Shown here piece by piece: positions 1 through 5,988 of a stretch of DNA of 5,988 nucleotides. The position numbers were made by a program, and so were the translations under genes. Source of the stretch: Cryomorphaceae bacterium. GTDB lineage: Bacteria; Bacteroidota; Bacteroidia; Flavobacteriales_D; Crocinitomicaceae. The notes under the pieces are model-generated. The model had not been told where the DNA came from. It saw only the letters and a program-made list of their open reading frames with translations, and did no database searches. The stretch is taken from positions 1 through 5,988 of the forward strand of contig JAIXRD010000284.1 in NCBI GenBank assembly GCA_027485365.1. Direction: 5' to 3'. Each line of letters starts with the position of its first letter. Within the stretch, counting starts at the first letter, position 1.

Positions 1-1
1 G

Positions 2-877
2 AGCGAAGAAGAGGTATGGGAAACCGTTGCAATGCGCTACGATGGGTTAAAACGTCTTCTGGAACTTGTCCCGGAAGTGCGCATGGGATATGAAGCTTGT
101 GGATCCTGGGATTTATTAGATAAAAACGAACACTTATCCACCGACTTTTTAGCGTATTTAAACGATAATATTCAAAAAATCTCAGGGCAAGCATCGTGTT
201 ATGCTGAAGACCATGAAATGCTCGAAAAATCTGGAATACACGGGTTTAATTTTGCATTTAAAAACCGCTTAGAAGGCAGTATACAAACCGACCAATTAAT
301 TGATTCATTGCATGCATCTTGCATTGCAGCAGGAATTAAATTCTTGTATGGAACGCCTGTAGAATCCATAGATTCGGGCGAACTTCTCACCCCATATGGC
401 ACCTTACATGCAAATCAAGTTGTTGTCTGCACTAATGGCTTTGCGTCAAACCTATTGCCCTTGGATGTAACTCCCGCTCGGGCGCAAGTATTGGTAACTA
501 CTCCGATCGATGACTTAACCATTCATGGGACCTTTCATTTTGATGAAGGATATTATTACTTCAGGAACATTGGAAATCGAATACTCTTTGGTGGGGGAAG
601 AAACTTGGATTTCATCGGAGAGCAAACCCTCTCGATGGAACCCACTGCCCGCATTCAAAACCATCTTATTTCCTTACTCCAAACGAACATTATCCCCGGT
701 AAATCGTTTGAAATAGCATACCAATGGGCAGGAACAATGGGTCTTGGAACGTCGAAGAAACCCATCATAAAACGCATTGACAAACACACGGTTGTTGGGG
801 TAAGAATGGGTGGAATGGGTGTTGCTATTGGTTCATTGGTAGGAGAAAAATTGAGTAAAATCGTATTAGATGAGTGA
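2..877 (+). CDS. FAD-dependent oxidoreductase, DAO (glycine/D-amino acid oxidase-like) family, 5'-truncated by the window
   Basis: The reading frame is open from base 2, so the ATG at 32 is probably internal and the real start, with the FAD-binding GxGxxG Rossmann motif, lies upstream of the window. About 291 residues are visible; DAO-family enzymes usually have 350-400. Numbering from the ATG at 32, the family signatures are EGSIQTDQLIDSL (81-93, substrate-domain entry), a strand ending in a small-residue loop, VVVCTNGFASNLLP (130-143), the substrate-domain strands YYYFRN and RILFGGGRNLDF (174-193), and the C-terminal FAD-contacting segment GTMGLGTSKKPII followed by GVRMGGMGVAIGS (234-267). 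Such enzymes oxidise amines or amino acids using FAD; the substrate cannot be read from this part. The stop overlaps the next gene by 8 bases (870-877), which suggests translational coupling. The family assignment is firm; the exact reaction is unknown. Confidence 0.85.
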   Translation, partial: SEEEVWETVAMRYDGLKRLLELVPEVRMGYEACGSWDLLDKNEHLSTDFLAYLNDNIQKISGQASCYAEDHEMLEKSGIHGFNFAFKNRLEGSIQTDQLIDSLHASCIAAGIKFLYGTPVESIDSGELLTPYGTLHANQVVVCTNGFASNLLPLDVTPARAQVLVTTPIDDLTIHGTFHFDEGYYYFRNIGNRILFGGGRNLDFIGEQTLSMEPTARIQNHLISLLQTNIIPGKSFEIAYQWAGTMGLGTSKKPIIKRIDKHTVVGVRMGGMGVAIGSLVGEKLSKIVLDE

Positions 878-1331
878 GCAGAACGAACCGTTTATTAACC
901 CGATTGATCCGGAGAAAATTGCAGAAAATCCTGGACTTCTTCCCTATGCGCATCATGCGGGAAGTATGCCGATCAAACCGGAAGATGAAGGTAAACTAAA
1001 AAGTCGGGCACTTCGGGCAATGGAATACCAAACGGATGTGCAACTCAAGCAAATTTACGATCAAATTCAACTATTGGCAGTTCAAGCGAAAAGCATTCAA
1101 GAGCGAAAGGAAATTTCTGAAATGATTTATCGCTGTAATTTAAAGTTTGAACCCTTGATTCACCACACTTATCATTTGTATCAAAAGGAATCGGAGTATT
1201 TATTATCCTTGGTAGCACCTGAAGATTGGGGCAGAAGCAAAACCAGTTTAGTGTACTTAGCGACGGTTAAATTACTTTCAGATCATACCTGGGAAATCCT
1301 TAAAAAGTCGGACGCATTCAACCTGTATTAA
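870..1331 (+). CDS. DUF2452 domain protein, function unknown
   Basis: This 153-residue soluble protein has no signal peptide or membrane segment. I recognise it as DUF2452 from the conserved run NPIDPEKIAENPGLLPYAH (residues 10-28), the following GSMPIKPEDEGKLKSRAL (31-48), a helical middle with QTDVQLKQIYDQIQLLAVQA (54-73), and the C-terminal block FEPLIHHTYHLY (93-104) plus APEDWGRSK and TVKLLSDHTWEIL (116-144). The domain fills almost the whole protein, so it is complete. The ATG at 870 lies inside the end of the oxidoreductase gene and its stop shares a base with the next ATG (TAATG at 1329-1333), so all three genes are probably translated from one mRNA. The middle (about 45-90) is rich in Q, K, E, I and L and is probably a helical or coiled-coil stretch. 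No catalytic motif is evident, and the biochemical role of the family is not known to me. Confidence 0.85.
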   Translation: MSEQNEPFINPIDPEKIAENPGLLPYAHHAGSMPIKPEDEGKLKSRALRAMEYQTDVQLKQIYDQIQLLAVQAKSIQERKEISEMIYRCNLKFEPLIHHTYHLYQKESEYLLSLVAPEDWGRSKTSLVYLATVKLLSDHTWEILKKSDAFNLY

Positions 1332-1825
1332 TGGAGTACCTTTTACTCATTCTCTCCTTAATTTTCATTATTCTTGGCTATGTTGGGGCTTTTGTACCGG
1401 GATTAAGCGGACCACCCTTAGCATGGGTAGCAATACTACTTAGTTACTTTGTCACTAACATTCAACTTCCATTATGGATAGTAATTGTCACAGGTGTCAT
1501 TGCCGGATTAAGTTTGTTATTAGAATGGATTATTCCAGCCTACGGAACCAAGATTTTCAAAGGTTCTAAATACGGGGTTCGTGGGTCCTATGTTGGGATG
1601 ATTATCGGAATCATTGTGCCTATACCATTCGGATTTTTAATTGGTCCATTCGTAGGCGCTTATGTTGGAGAACTTTATATGGACTACAAAGACCAAGGCA
1701 GGGCATTAAAAGCAGCTTTTGGCACCTTTATTGGGTTTCTGATCGCTATACTGATAAACTTTGCAGTGGTGAGTTTGATAGGCTTAGTTTGGGGGTATTA
1801 TGTAATTGGGTTATTGGTTAGATAA
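1331..1825 (+). CDS. DUF456 family integral membrane protein
   Basis: This 164-residue, very hydrophobic protein matches DUF456 in length, in its N-terminal motif GYVGAFVPGLSGPPLAW (16-32), in the short soluble loop PAYGTKIFKGSKYGVRGSYVG (69-89) between membrane segments, and in the Gly-rich helices GMIIGIIVPIPFGFLIGPFVGAYVGEL (split here as 89-98 and 99-115). Likely membrane spans are about 3-22, 27-42, 47-68, 84-114 (long, perhaps a re-entrant or glycine-zipper pair) and 126-162. Between the last two lies the charged segment MDYKDQGRALKAA (117-129). It should sit in the cytoplasmic membrane; no transport or enzyme activity is established for the family. Its ATG overlaps the preceding stop by one base, so it is the third visible gene of the operon. 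It ends 16 bases before the end of the convergent yaaA gene, and no hairpin-plus-T-run terminator is visible in that gap. Confidence 0.88.
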   Translation: MEYLLLILSLIFIILGYVGAFVPGLSGPPLAWVAILLSYFVTNIQLPLWIVIVTGVIAGLSLLLEWIIPAYGTKIFKGSKYGVRGSYVGMIIGIIVPIPFGFLIGPFVGAYVGELYMDYKDQGRALKAAFGTFIGFLIAILINFAVVSLIGLVWGYYVIGLLVR

Positions 1826-1841
1826 AATAATCCGCATACTG

Positions 1842-2585
1842 CTATCGAATAAACACCCACCGGTTCTCATTAGATGACGAGGCATCAAAACGGTACCCAT
1901 CCAAATCAAATCCTTGCAAATCTGAAAGATTCTCAATCCGATGTTCAATGATAAATCGAGCCATCTTTCCGCGTGCGTTCTTGGCATACATCATCACCAC
2001 CTTAGGGTTACCCTCATTCTCCTCCATAAATACCGGGGTAATCACCTTGTCTTTGTCCCAAAACGGAAGCACTACTTTACTGTATTCATCTGATGCTAAA
2101 TTCACTAAAACATCCGTATCTTTTTTCAAATGCTTCGCGATCTTTTCTCCCCAAAACTGATATAAATTCTCCGCTTTCTTTACGGGTAATTTAGTCTTCA
2201 TTTCCAAGCGATAGGGAGCCACTAAATCGTTAGGATTTAATATCCCGTACAATCCAGAAAGGATGCGTAAGCGATCAGAAAGCACGTCATTAAACTCATC
2301 TGCAAGAGTATCAATGGCCAAACCTCGGTATACTTCCCCATCAAACATTTCTACCGCTCGATATAAGAAATTGTGATCCCATAGTTTTATCATTTGTTTG
2401 GACTCACTCGCCAATTTAGCAGAAATACTCATTAAATCAACGAGTTCTCCATGGGTGCATTTCGCTAAGGACCGATGCACTAATTTGGCCTCTGCCAAAA
2501 ACGGCGGAACACTCAGTCGATCATGGTCATTAAAAACATGTTTTCGTAAATTCTTAGCAGGAGATATTAAAATTTTAAAGCGCAT
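1842..2585 (-). CDS. yaaA: Peroxide stress protein YaaA (DUF328/UPF0246)
   Basis: This 247-residue protein is full length for the family (about 250-260) and aligns end to end with E. coli YaaA from memory. Diagnostic blocks are LISPAKNL (6-13), FDGEVYRGL (81-89), LSGLYGIL (109-116), PYRLEM (124-129), YQFWG (142-146), NLASDEY (162-168), PVF (184-186), YAKNARGKMARFII (200-213) and the terminal GY (230-231). In E. coli, YaaA belongs to the OxyR response, limits free intracellular iron during hydrogen peroxide stress and has been described as a DNA-binding protein with a novel fold; whether this holds in Bacteroidota is inference. The ATG at 2583-2585 is chosen because ILISPAK follows within a few residues, as in other members. 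The gene stands alone, converging on DUF456 and diverging from the secreted protein gene, with a plausible promoter of its own upstream. No conserved block is missing. Confidence 0.95.
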   Translation of the reverse strand: MRFKILISPAKNLRKHVFNDHDRLSVPPFLAEAKLVHRSLAKCTHGELVDLMSISAKLASESKQMIKLWDHNFLYRAVEMFDGEVYRGLAIDTLADEFNDVLSDRLRILSGLYGILNPNDLVAPYRLEMKTKLPVKKAENLYQFWGEKIAKHLKKDTDVLVNLASDEYSKVVLPFWDKDKVITPVFMEENEGNPKVVMMYAKNARGKMARFIIEHRIENLSDLQGFDLDGYRFDASSSNENRWVFIR

Positions 2586-2639
2586 ATTATTTAGAAATTA
2601 ACAACGCATTTAGAGTTTTCAACGAATGCGAATTTCAAA

Positions 2640-2673
2640 CAAATTTACGCTATCTTTCCACCGCTAAATCAAA
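2640..2673 (-). promoter_or_regulatory. Candidate Bacteroidota-type promoter for yaaA
   Basis: Read on the minus strand, TTTG (2673-2670) is followed after 22 bases by TAAATTTG (2647-2640), a perfect match to the Bacteroidota -7 consensus TAnnTTTG. The spacing is at the upper end of the 17-23 bases accepted for flavobacteria. The predicted transcript start near 2634 would give a leader of roughly 50 bases before the yaaA ATG. The -33 box lies immediately next to the start codon of the divergent secreted-protein gene. The call rests on motif match and position only. Confidence 0.5.
2651..2658 (+). promoter_or_regulatory. Weak candidate -7 box for the secreted-protein gene
   Basis: TATCTTTC differs from TAnnTTTG only in its last base and lies 17 bases before the ATG at 2676, which would give a leader of about ten bases. 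No well-spaced TTTG is visible upstream (the closest, TTTC at 2617-2620, is 30 bases away), so this promoter is tentative. The box lies in the spacer of the opposing yaaA promoter. No Shine-Dalgarno sequence precedes the ATG, only an A-rich stretch, as is common in Bacteroidota. Confidence 0.25.
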
Positions 2674-2675
2674 AT

Positions 2676-2729
2676 ATGAAAAAACTTTTACTCCTACTTC
2701 TGCCATTGGTACCAATGCAACTTATGGCT
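2676..2729 (+). other. Sec signal peptide of the secreted protein
   Basis: Residues 1-18 have two lysines at 2-3, a hydrophobic core of leucines with two prolines (10 and 13), and an end at LMA before QQSE. An Ala-Gln boundary at the end of the hydrophobic core is typical of Bacteroidota T9SS cargo. Cleavage after A18 or Q19 cannot be distinguished by eye. Confidence 0.85.
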
Positions 2730-5700
2730 CAACAATCTGAATTTTATGGCAACTTTACTCCAACGGTTAGTCATTTGGTTCCGGTTAGTCCAAAAGATGC
2801 ACAGCCAAATACAGTTGTTATTAAACCAAACTTTAAAGGGCGTGAAGAAGCCATTCTAGACCAATCACAAACGCACAATCCAGACTGGGTTTGGCAACAA
2901 CATGAATCAACAGAAAAAACAGCCAGCGCTACCATCGTTTGGCAAGGGAATGGACTTGGTCAAAACATGTCGCCTCCAGACCCAACGGTGGACGCAGACA
3001 GTTTAGTTGCTATTGCATCAACCAACTCTGGAGGTGGTGCAGTTTACCGTATTTTTAACAAACTAACGGGTGCCACCATTGCCGGTTCATTAACTATGCA
3101 ATCCTTGGGAGGTCCCGCAGGATTGGGAGACCCTATCGTGCTTTATTACAAACCTGCTCGTCGTTGGTTTTTAATGGAATTCTCCAATACAGGAAATAAA
3201 TTACTTCTTCATGTATCACAAACAAGCAATCCACAAGGTGCATACCATACCTACCAATTCACTTGCCCATCATTTCCTGACTACCCAAAATGGGGCTTCT
3301 CTCCGACCTCAGATGCATTTTTAGTTTCTACCAATGAGGGTGGACCTCCACGCATTTATGCAATGAAATTAAGCAACCTATTAACAGGAGCAGCTTCTCC
3401 GTTCATTGGGATTCCAATTGGGTATTCATTAAATGGTTTTGGTTTTCAATCCATCACGCCAGTTGATATCGAAGGCGACCTTGCGGCACCCGCAGGAATG
3501 AAACCTTTGTTTATTCGTCACCGCGATGATGAATCGCACTCCAATGGTTCTCCAGACAGCCCTACCAACGATTGGATTGAATTGTGGGAAATGACCATCA
3601 ATTGGAACAATACCACCGCTACGGTAGCTAAAATTCAAGACATTTCCATTGCTGAAATCGACTCGAAGTTGTGTGGTCTTACTAGCTTTACGTGTGTGCC
3701 GCAACCTGGAACGACCGTAAAACTTGACCCACTTCGTGAAACGGTTATGTTTAAAGCACCGATGCGTGTTTTCAATGGCCATCAAACCATCCTTGCATGT
3801 TTAGCAACGGATGTGAATGGAAGTGACCGAGCAGGTGTTCGATGGTGCGAACTTCGTCGACCAAGTGGAAGTATTGCAGCCAACTGGACTCTGTATCAAG
3901 AAGGAACCTATGCGCCTGGTACAACCAACCGATTTATGCCAGCCATAAACATCGATAAGCATGGAAATATTATCATGGCTTATTCTACCTCTAGCAATAC
4001 AGCGGGTGACTTTCCTTCCATCAAAATGACCGGAAGAAAGCCTTGTGATCCACTTGGACAAATGACCATGGCAGAAACTACAATAATTGCTGGAGCTTCT
4101 TCTAAGACTAGCGATACGCGATGGGGAGATTATCACCACATGGCAATTGACGATTTTGACGGGGAAACCTTTTATTATACGGGTGTTTACCGCGATGCAA
4201 ACTCTACAAGAACACGCGTTGCCGCTATAAAAATGAATCCCGATGCAAACGACGCCAGTGTAACGAACGCCTTTGTAGTTAATCCAGCAACCTTATGTGG
4301 AGCCACTACACAGATTGGGGTGATCGTTCAAAATATGGGAACAGCACCCATTACCTCAGGAACCTTTACTTGGCAAGTTGGAAATGGTGCACCTACGAGT
4401 GTATCATATAACTCTAACCAACTGAATGCGTTGAATTCAACGGACACCATTTTTGTTACCATTTCTGGATTGGTTGCAGGAAATAATACCGTGGTACTAT
4501 CCATATCGGGAGTTAATGGGATTTCCCCAGACGAAAATGCGTGCAACAATGCGTTCACGATGACATTAGCGATTGGAGCTAATCTACTCAATGTAGCATA
4601 TGTTATAAATAACACCCCAAGTTGTACTGGAAGTAACGGTCAAATTACACTTACGGCTACCGGAGGTACAGGACCATACACCTACTCGATCAATGGAGGG
4701 GCTGCACAAGGAAATGGCGTGTTTTCCAATCTACCAGCCGGTGTAATCAATTACACGGTAAACGACGCCAATGCATGTGCCGGACAAGGAACCTTTACCT
4801 TGAATCCACCGGTGAGCATTACGGCAACCGCTACGCCATCACAAATTCAGTGCAACGGCCAAAGTAACGGAAGCATACAGTTGAGTGCTTCAGGTGGACA
4901 AGCAGCTTATACCTATTCACAAAATGGGGTAACGTATCAAGCATCCAATTCATTTACTGGATTGAGTGCGGGTACTTATACCTTATATGCAAAAGATGCA
5001 AACGGTTGTGTAGGTACCGTTTCTGCCACCATTACTGAACCGACAGCCATTTCGTTAAATGCAGTTCCTACCGCTATTACTTGTTTTGGAGAAACGAACG
5101 GCAGTGTGATAGCAACCGCCACAGGTGGAACCGGAGCGCTAACCTATAACATCAATGGTGGAGCCTATGGAAACGGGAATACCTTTAGCAATCTTGGCGC
5201 TGGAACCTATACGGTTGGTGTTCAAGATGCCAATGGTTGTGTGCAAACATTCCAAACTACGGTAGTAGAACCAACGCAAATCGTTGCTTCGGCGGTGGCC
5301 ACCCCATCAACGGGTGCGAACGGAACCGTAACCGCAAGTGCTACGGGTGGCAACATGCCATATACTTATAGCATCAACGGGATTAATTTTTACTCCGGGG
5401 TGTTGTTCAGCAATTTAGCGCCAGGAACTTATACGGTATCTGTAAAAGATGTGAATGGGTGCATTGGAACGGTTCAAGTGACTGTAGAAGAAACTCAAGG
5501 CTTGGAAGATGAAGATGGATTTGAGGTTAGTTTACTCTATCCGAATCCAAATCAAGGGGTATTTGAATTGGAAATTCAAGGTGTAATCGGAGATGTGGTA
5601 GATTGTAAGTTATTCACGACGGATGGCAAACTGGTATCAAGCTTCCAATTGGGTGCTGTAAATGGCGTAGCAAAAAATACCATTGAGATGTCACACAAAT

Positions 5701-5774
5701 TGGCTGCTGGAAGCTACTTCATTGGAGTTTACAACCAACAACGTGCAGAGATCATCCGTTTCGTTCGCGAATAA
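2676..5774 (+). CDS. Secreted multidomain protein: propeller-like region, CARDB-like domain, four SprB repeats, T9SS type A sorting domain
   Basis: This 1032-residue protein starts with a Sec signal peptide (MKK, a run of leucines, then LMA/QQ with likely cleavage near residues 18-19). Residues about 20-85 form a linker ending in DWVWQQ. Residues about 86-520 resemble an exported sialidase-like beta-propeller, with repeated short strand motifs such as DPTVDADSLVAI (102-113), FMPAINIDKHGNIIMAYS (420-437) and RWGDYHHMAIDDFDGETFYYTG (split: 482-491 and 492-503); I see no catalytic signature. Residues about 525-632 look like a CARDB-type Ig domain with a probable C541-C623 disulfide. Four SprB-like repeats fill about 637-940. 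A type A T9SS sorting domain begins at LYPNPNQG (954-961) and ends in FVRE. The protein is predicted to cross the outer membrane through the T9SS and be anchored or released after PorU-type cleavage. SprB repeats are known from gliding adhesins, so adhesion or matrix binding is plausible but unproven. It appears monocistronic. Confidence 0.88.
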   Translation: MKKLLLLLLPLVPMQLMAQQSEFYGNFTPTVSHLVPVSPKDAQPNTVVIKPNFKGREEAILDQSQTHNPDWVWQQHESTEKTASATIVWQGNGLGQNMSPPDPTVDADSLVAIASTNSGGGAVYRIFNKLTGATIAGSLTMQSLGGPAGLGDPIVLYYKPARRWFLMEFSNTGNKLLLHVSQTSNPQGAYHTYQFTCPSFPDYPKWGFSPTSDAFLVSTNEGGPPRIYAMKLSNLLTGAASPFIGIPIGYSLNGFGFQSITPVDIEGDLAAPAGMKPLFIRHRDDESHSNGSPDSPTNDWIELWEMTINWNNTTATVAKIQDISIAEIDSKLCGLTSFTCVPQPGTTVKLDPLRETVMFKAPMRVFNGHQTILACLATDVNGSDRAGVRWCELRRPSGSIAANWTLYQEGTYAPGTTNRFMPAINIDKHGNIIMAYSTSSNTAGDFPSIKMTGRKPCDPLGQMTMAETTIIAGASSKTSDTRWGDYHHMAIDDFDGETFYYTGVYRDANSTRTRVAAIKMNPDANDASVTNAFVVNPATLCGATTQIGVIVQNMGTAPITSGTFTWQVGNGAPTSVSYNSNQLNALNSTDTIFVTISGLVAGNNTVVLSISGVNGISPDENACNNAFTMTLAIGANLLNVAYVINNTPSCTGSNGQITLTATGGTGPYTYSINGGAAQGNGVFSNLPAGVINYTVNDANACAGQGTFTLNPPVSITATATPSQIQCNGQSNGSIQLSASGGQAAYTYSQNGVTYQASNSFTGLSAGTYTLYAKDANGCVGTVSATITEPTAISLNAVPTAITCFGETNGSVIATATGGTGALTYNINGGAYGNGNTFSNLGAGTYTVGVQDANGCVQTFQTTVVEPTQIVASAVATPSTGANGTVTASATGGNMPYTYSINGINFYSGVLFSNLAPGTYTVSVKDVNGCIGTVQVTVEETQGLEDEDGFEVSLLYPNPNQGVFELEIQGVIGDVVDCKLFTTDGKLVSSFQLGAVNGVAKNTIEMSHKLAAGSYFIGVYNQQRAEIIRFVRE
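4584..5495 (+). repeat. Four tandem SprB-like repeats (about 75-77 residues each)
   Basis: The units are about 637-711 (4584-4808), 712-788 (4809-5039), 789-865 (5040-5270) and 866-940 (5271-5495). Each follows the plan Cys-x-G-x-x-NG, then ATGGTGPYTYSINGG-like, FSNLxAGTYT and KDANGC, then a strand ending near EP, as in SprB repeats of Bacteroidota surface proteins. Units 1-3 each carry two cysteines 51-52 residues apart (650/701, 726/778, 803/855), a likely intradomain disulfide. Unit 4 has only the second one (C929), because the segment around residue 879 reads STGANG where the others have a cysteine. The units are clearly related as protein but diverged as DNA, so they are not recent duplications. 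Confidence 0.85.
5532..5771 (+). other. T9SS type A C-terminal sorting domain
   Basis: Residues about 953-1032 show the type A plan: LYPNPNQGVFELEI at the start, a central LFTTDGKLVSSFQL pair of strands, and LAAGSYFIGVYN followed by IIRFVRE at the terminus. An acidic hinge (LEDEDGFE, 943-950) precedes it, where PorU-type processing normally occurs. The domain directs the folded protein through the outer-membrane T9SS channel and is usually removed there. A cysteine at 977 inside the domain is unusual to my eye. Confidence 0.88.
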
Positions 5775-5785
5775 TCCAACCAAGA

Positions 5786-5830
5786 ACAATGGGTTATTGT
5801 CCACTTATTTGAGCTCAAATAAGTACTTTT
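5786..5830 (+). terminator. Candidate terminator: small hairpin plus a perfect 22-base palindrome and short T run
   Basis: ACAAT (5786-5790) pairs with ATTGT (5796-5800) across a five-base loop. It is followed by a perfect palindrome at 5803-5824, whose left arm ACTTATTTGAG is the exact reverse complement of the right arm CTCAAATAAGT. As RNA, the palindrome would form a stem of about 9 pairs with a four-base loop, followed by TACTTTT. The position, right after the 5774 stop and before cmk, fits a weak intrinsic terminator. The stem is AT-rich and the T run short, so it could instead be a protein-binding operator. Confidence 0.45.
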
Positions 5831-5831
5831 G
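5824..5831 (+). promoter_or_regulatory. Candidate -7 box for cmk
   Basis: TACTTTTG matches TAnnTTTG exactly and lies 6 bases before the cmk ATG, so a transcript starting there would be nearly leaderless. The best upstream TTG (5797-5799) is 24 bases away, just beyond the usual 17-23, and the TTTG at 5808-5811 is too close. The first base of the box is the last base of the palindrome. An alternative is that cmk is read through from the upstream gene. Confidence 0.35.
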
Positions 5832-5837
5832 ACGTTC

Positions 5838-5988
5838 ATGCAAAACGAGCGTAAATTAATCATAGCAATCGATGGCTATGCCTCCAGTGGAAAAAGTACC
5901 TTAGCCAAAGCCTTAGCTGATGCACTTGGCTACGTTTTCATAGACACCGGAGCCATGTATCGAGGTGTCGCCTATTTTACTGTCATCA
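5838..5988 (+). CDS. cmk: Cytidylate kinase (CMP/dCMP kinase), 3'-truncated by the window
   Basis: Only the first 50 residues are in the window. They contain the P-loop GYASSGKST (13-21) preceded by the hydrophobic strand LIIAIDG, a helix LAKALADALGY (22-32), and FIDTGAMYRGVAYF (34-47), where D36, T37, G38, Y41 and R42 belong to the conserved nucleoside monophosphate-binding segment of Cmk. The enzyme phosphorylates CMP and dCMP with ATP in the cytoplasm, feeding CTP and dCTP synthesis. The GYASSGKS form of the loop is the usual one in Bacteroidota Cmk, where proteobacterial enzymes have GPSGSGKG. The ATG at 5838 is the first in a frame closed by a stop at 5820-5822, and the spacing to the P-loop is normal. 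No Shine-Dalgarno sequence is seen. Confidence 0.93.
   Translation, partial: MQNERKLIIAIDGYASSGKSTLAKALADALGYVFIDTGAMYRGVAYFTVI

Noticed and set aside
199..716. Open frames at 199-402 (-) and 525-716 (+) inside the oxidoreductase
   Set aside because: They overlap a frame with clear DAO-family motifs and encode nothing recognisable.
1948..2601. Plus-strand open frames (1948-2160, 2398-2601) across yaaA
   Set aside because: They are antisense to a strongly conserved family protein and show no independent protein signature.
3429..4615. Three minus-strand open frames (3429-3785, 3801-4139, 4328-4615) inside the secreted-protein gene
   Set aside because: Their translations have no recognisable domain and the opposite strand is a continuous, domain-supported coding sequence; they are frame shadows.
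4584..5495. Repeated DNA considered as a CRISPR array or other tandem DNA repeat
   Set aside because: The unit is about 230 bases, similarity is at the protein level only, and there are no identical short repeats separated by unique spacers; these are SprB-like protein repeats.
1..5988. Mobile element, defence island or new multi-gene system
   Set aside because: No transposase, integrase, inverted-repeat ends, toxin-antitoxin pair or nuclease/helicase gene is present; the genes are core or ordinary accessory Bacteroidota genes.

Overview
The window looks like chromosomal DNA of a Bacteroidota bacterium, most likely from the Flavobacteriia. Three things point that way. A 1032-residue secreted protein carries SprB-type repeats and a type A C-terminal sorting domain of the type IX secretion system, which is essentially restricted to this phylum. 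Translation starts lack clear Shine-Dalgarno sequences, and several intergenic sites resemble the Bacteroidota -33/-7 promoter (TTTG ... TAnnTTTG). The DUF2452 protein also has a strongly Bacteroidota-like sequence. The genus cannot be fixed from this stretch.

Layout. Positions 2-1825 (+) hold the end of a tightly packed operon: the C-terminal part of an FAD-dependent DAO-family oxidoreductase (its start lies outside the window), a DUF2452 protein overlapping it by 8 bases, and a DUF456 membrane protein whose ATG shares one base with the preceding stop. Positions 1842-2585 (-) hold yaaA, the peroxide-stress/iron-protection protein, which converges on the operon with a 16-base gap. A 90-base divergent region (2586-2675) separates yaaA from the large secreted protein gene (2676-5774, +). 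That region contains a good candidate yaaA promoter and a weaker one for the secreted protein. After the large gene, a 63-base gap carries a small hairpin, a perfect 22-base palindrome and a perfect -7 box. The last gene, cmk (cytidylate kinase, 5838 to the window end, +), is cut off by the window.

How it works together. The oxidoreductase, DUF2452 and DUF456 genes are probably cotranscribed and translationally coupled, but the sequence gives no shared pathway. YaaA and Cmk are housekeeping or stress functions. The large protein is predicted to be exported by Sec, carried across the outer membrane by the type IX system and displayed or released outside the cell. Its plan is signal peptide, a propeller-like N-terminal region of unrecognised family, a CARDB-like Ig domain, four SprB-like repeats and a sorting domain. 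No mobile element, CRISPR array, RNA gene or recognisable defence system is visible. No stretch over 300 bases lacks a gene. The least explained parts are the N-terminal 500 residues of the secreted protein and the palindrome in front of cmk.
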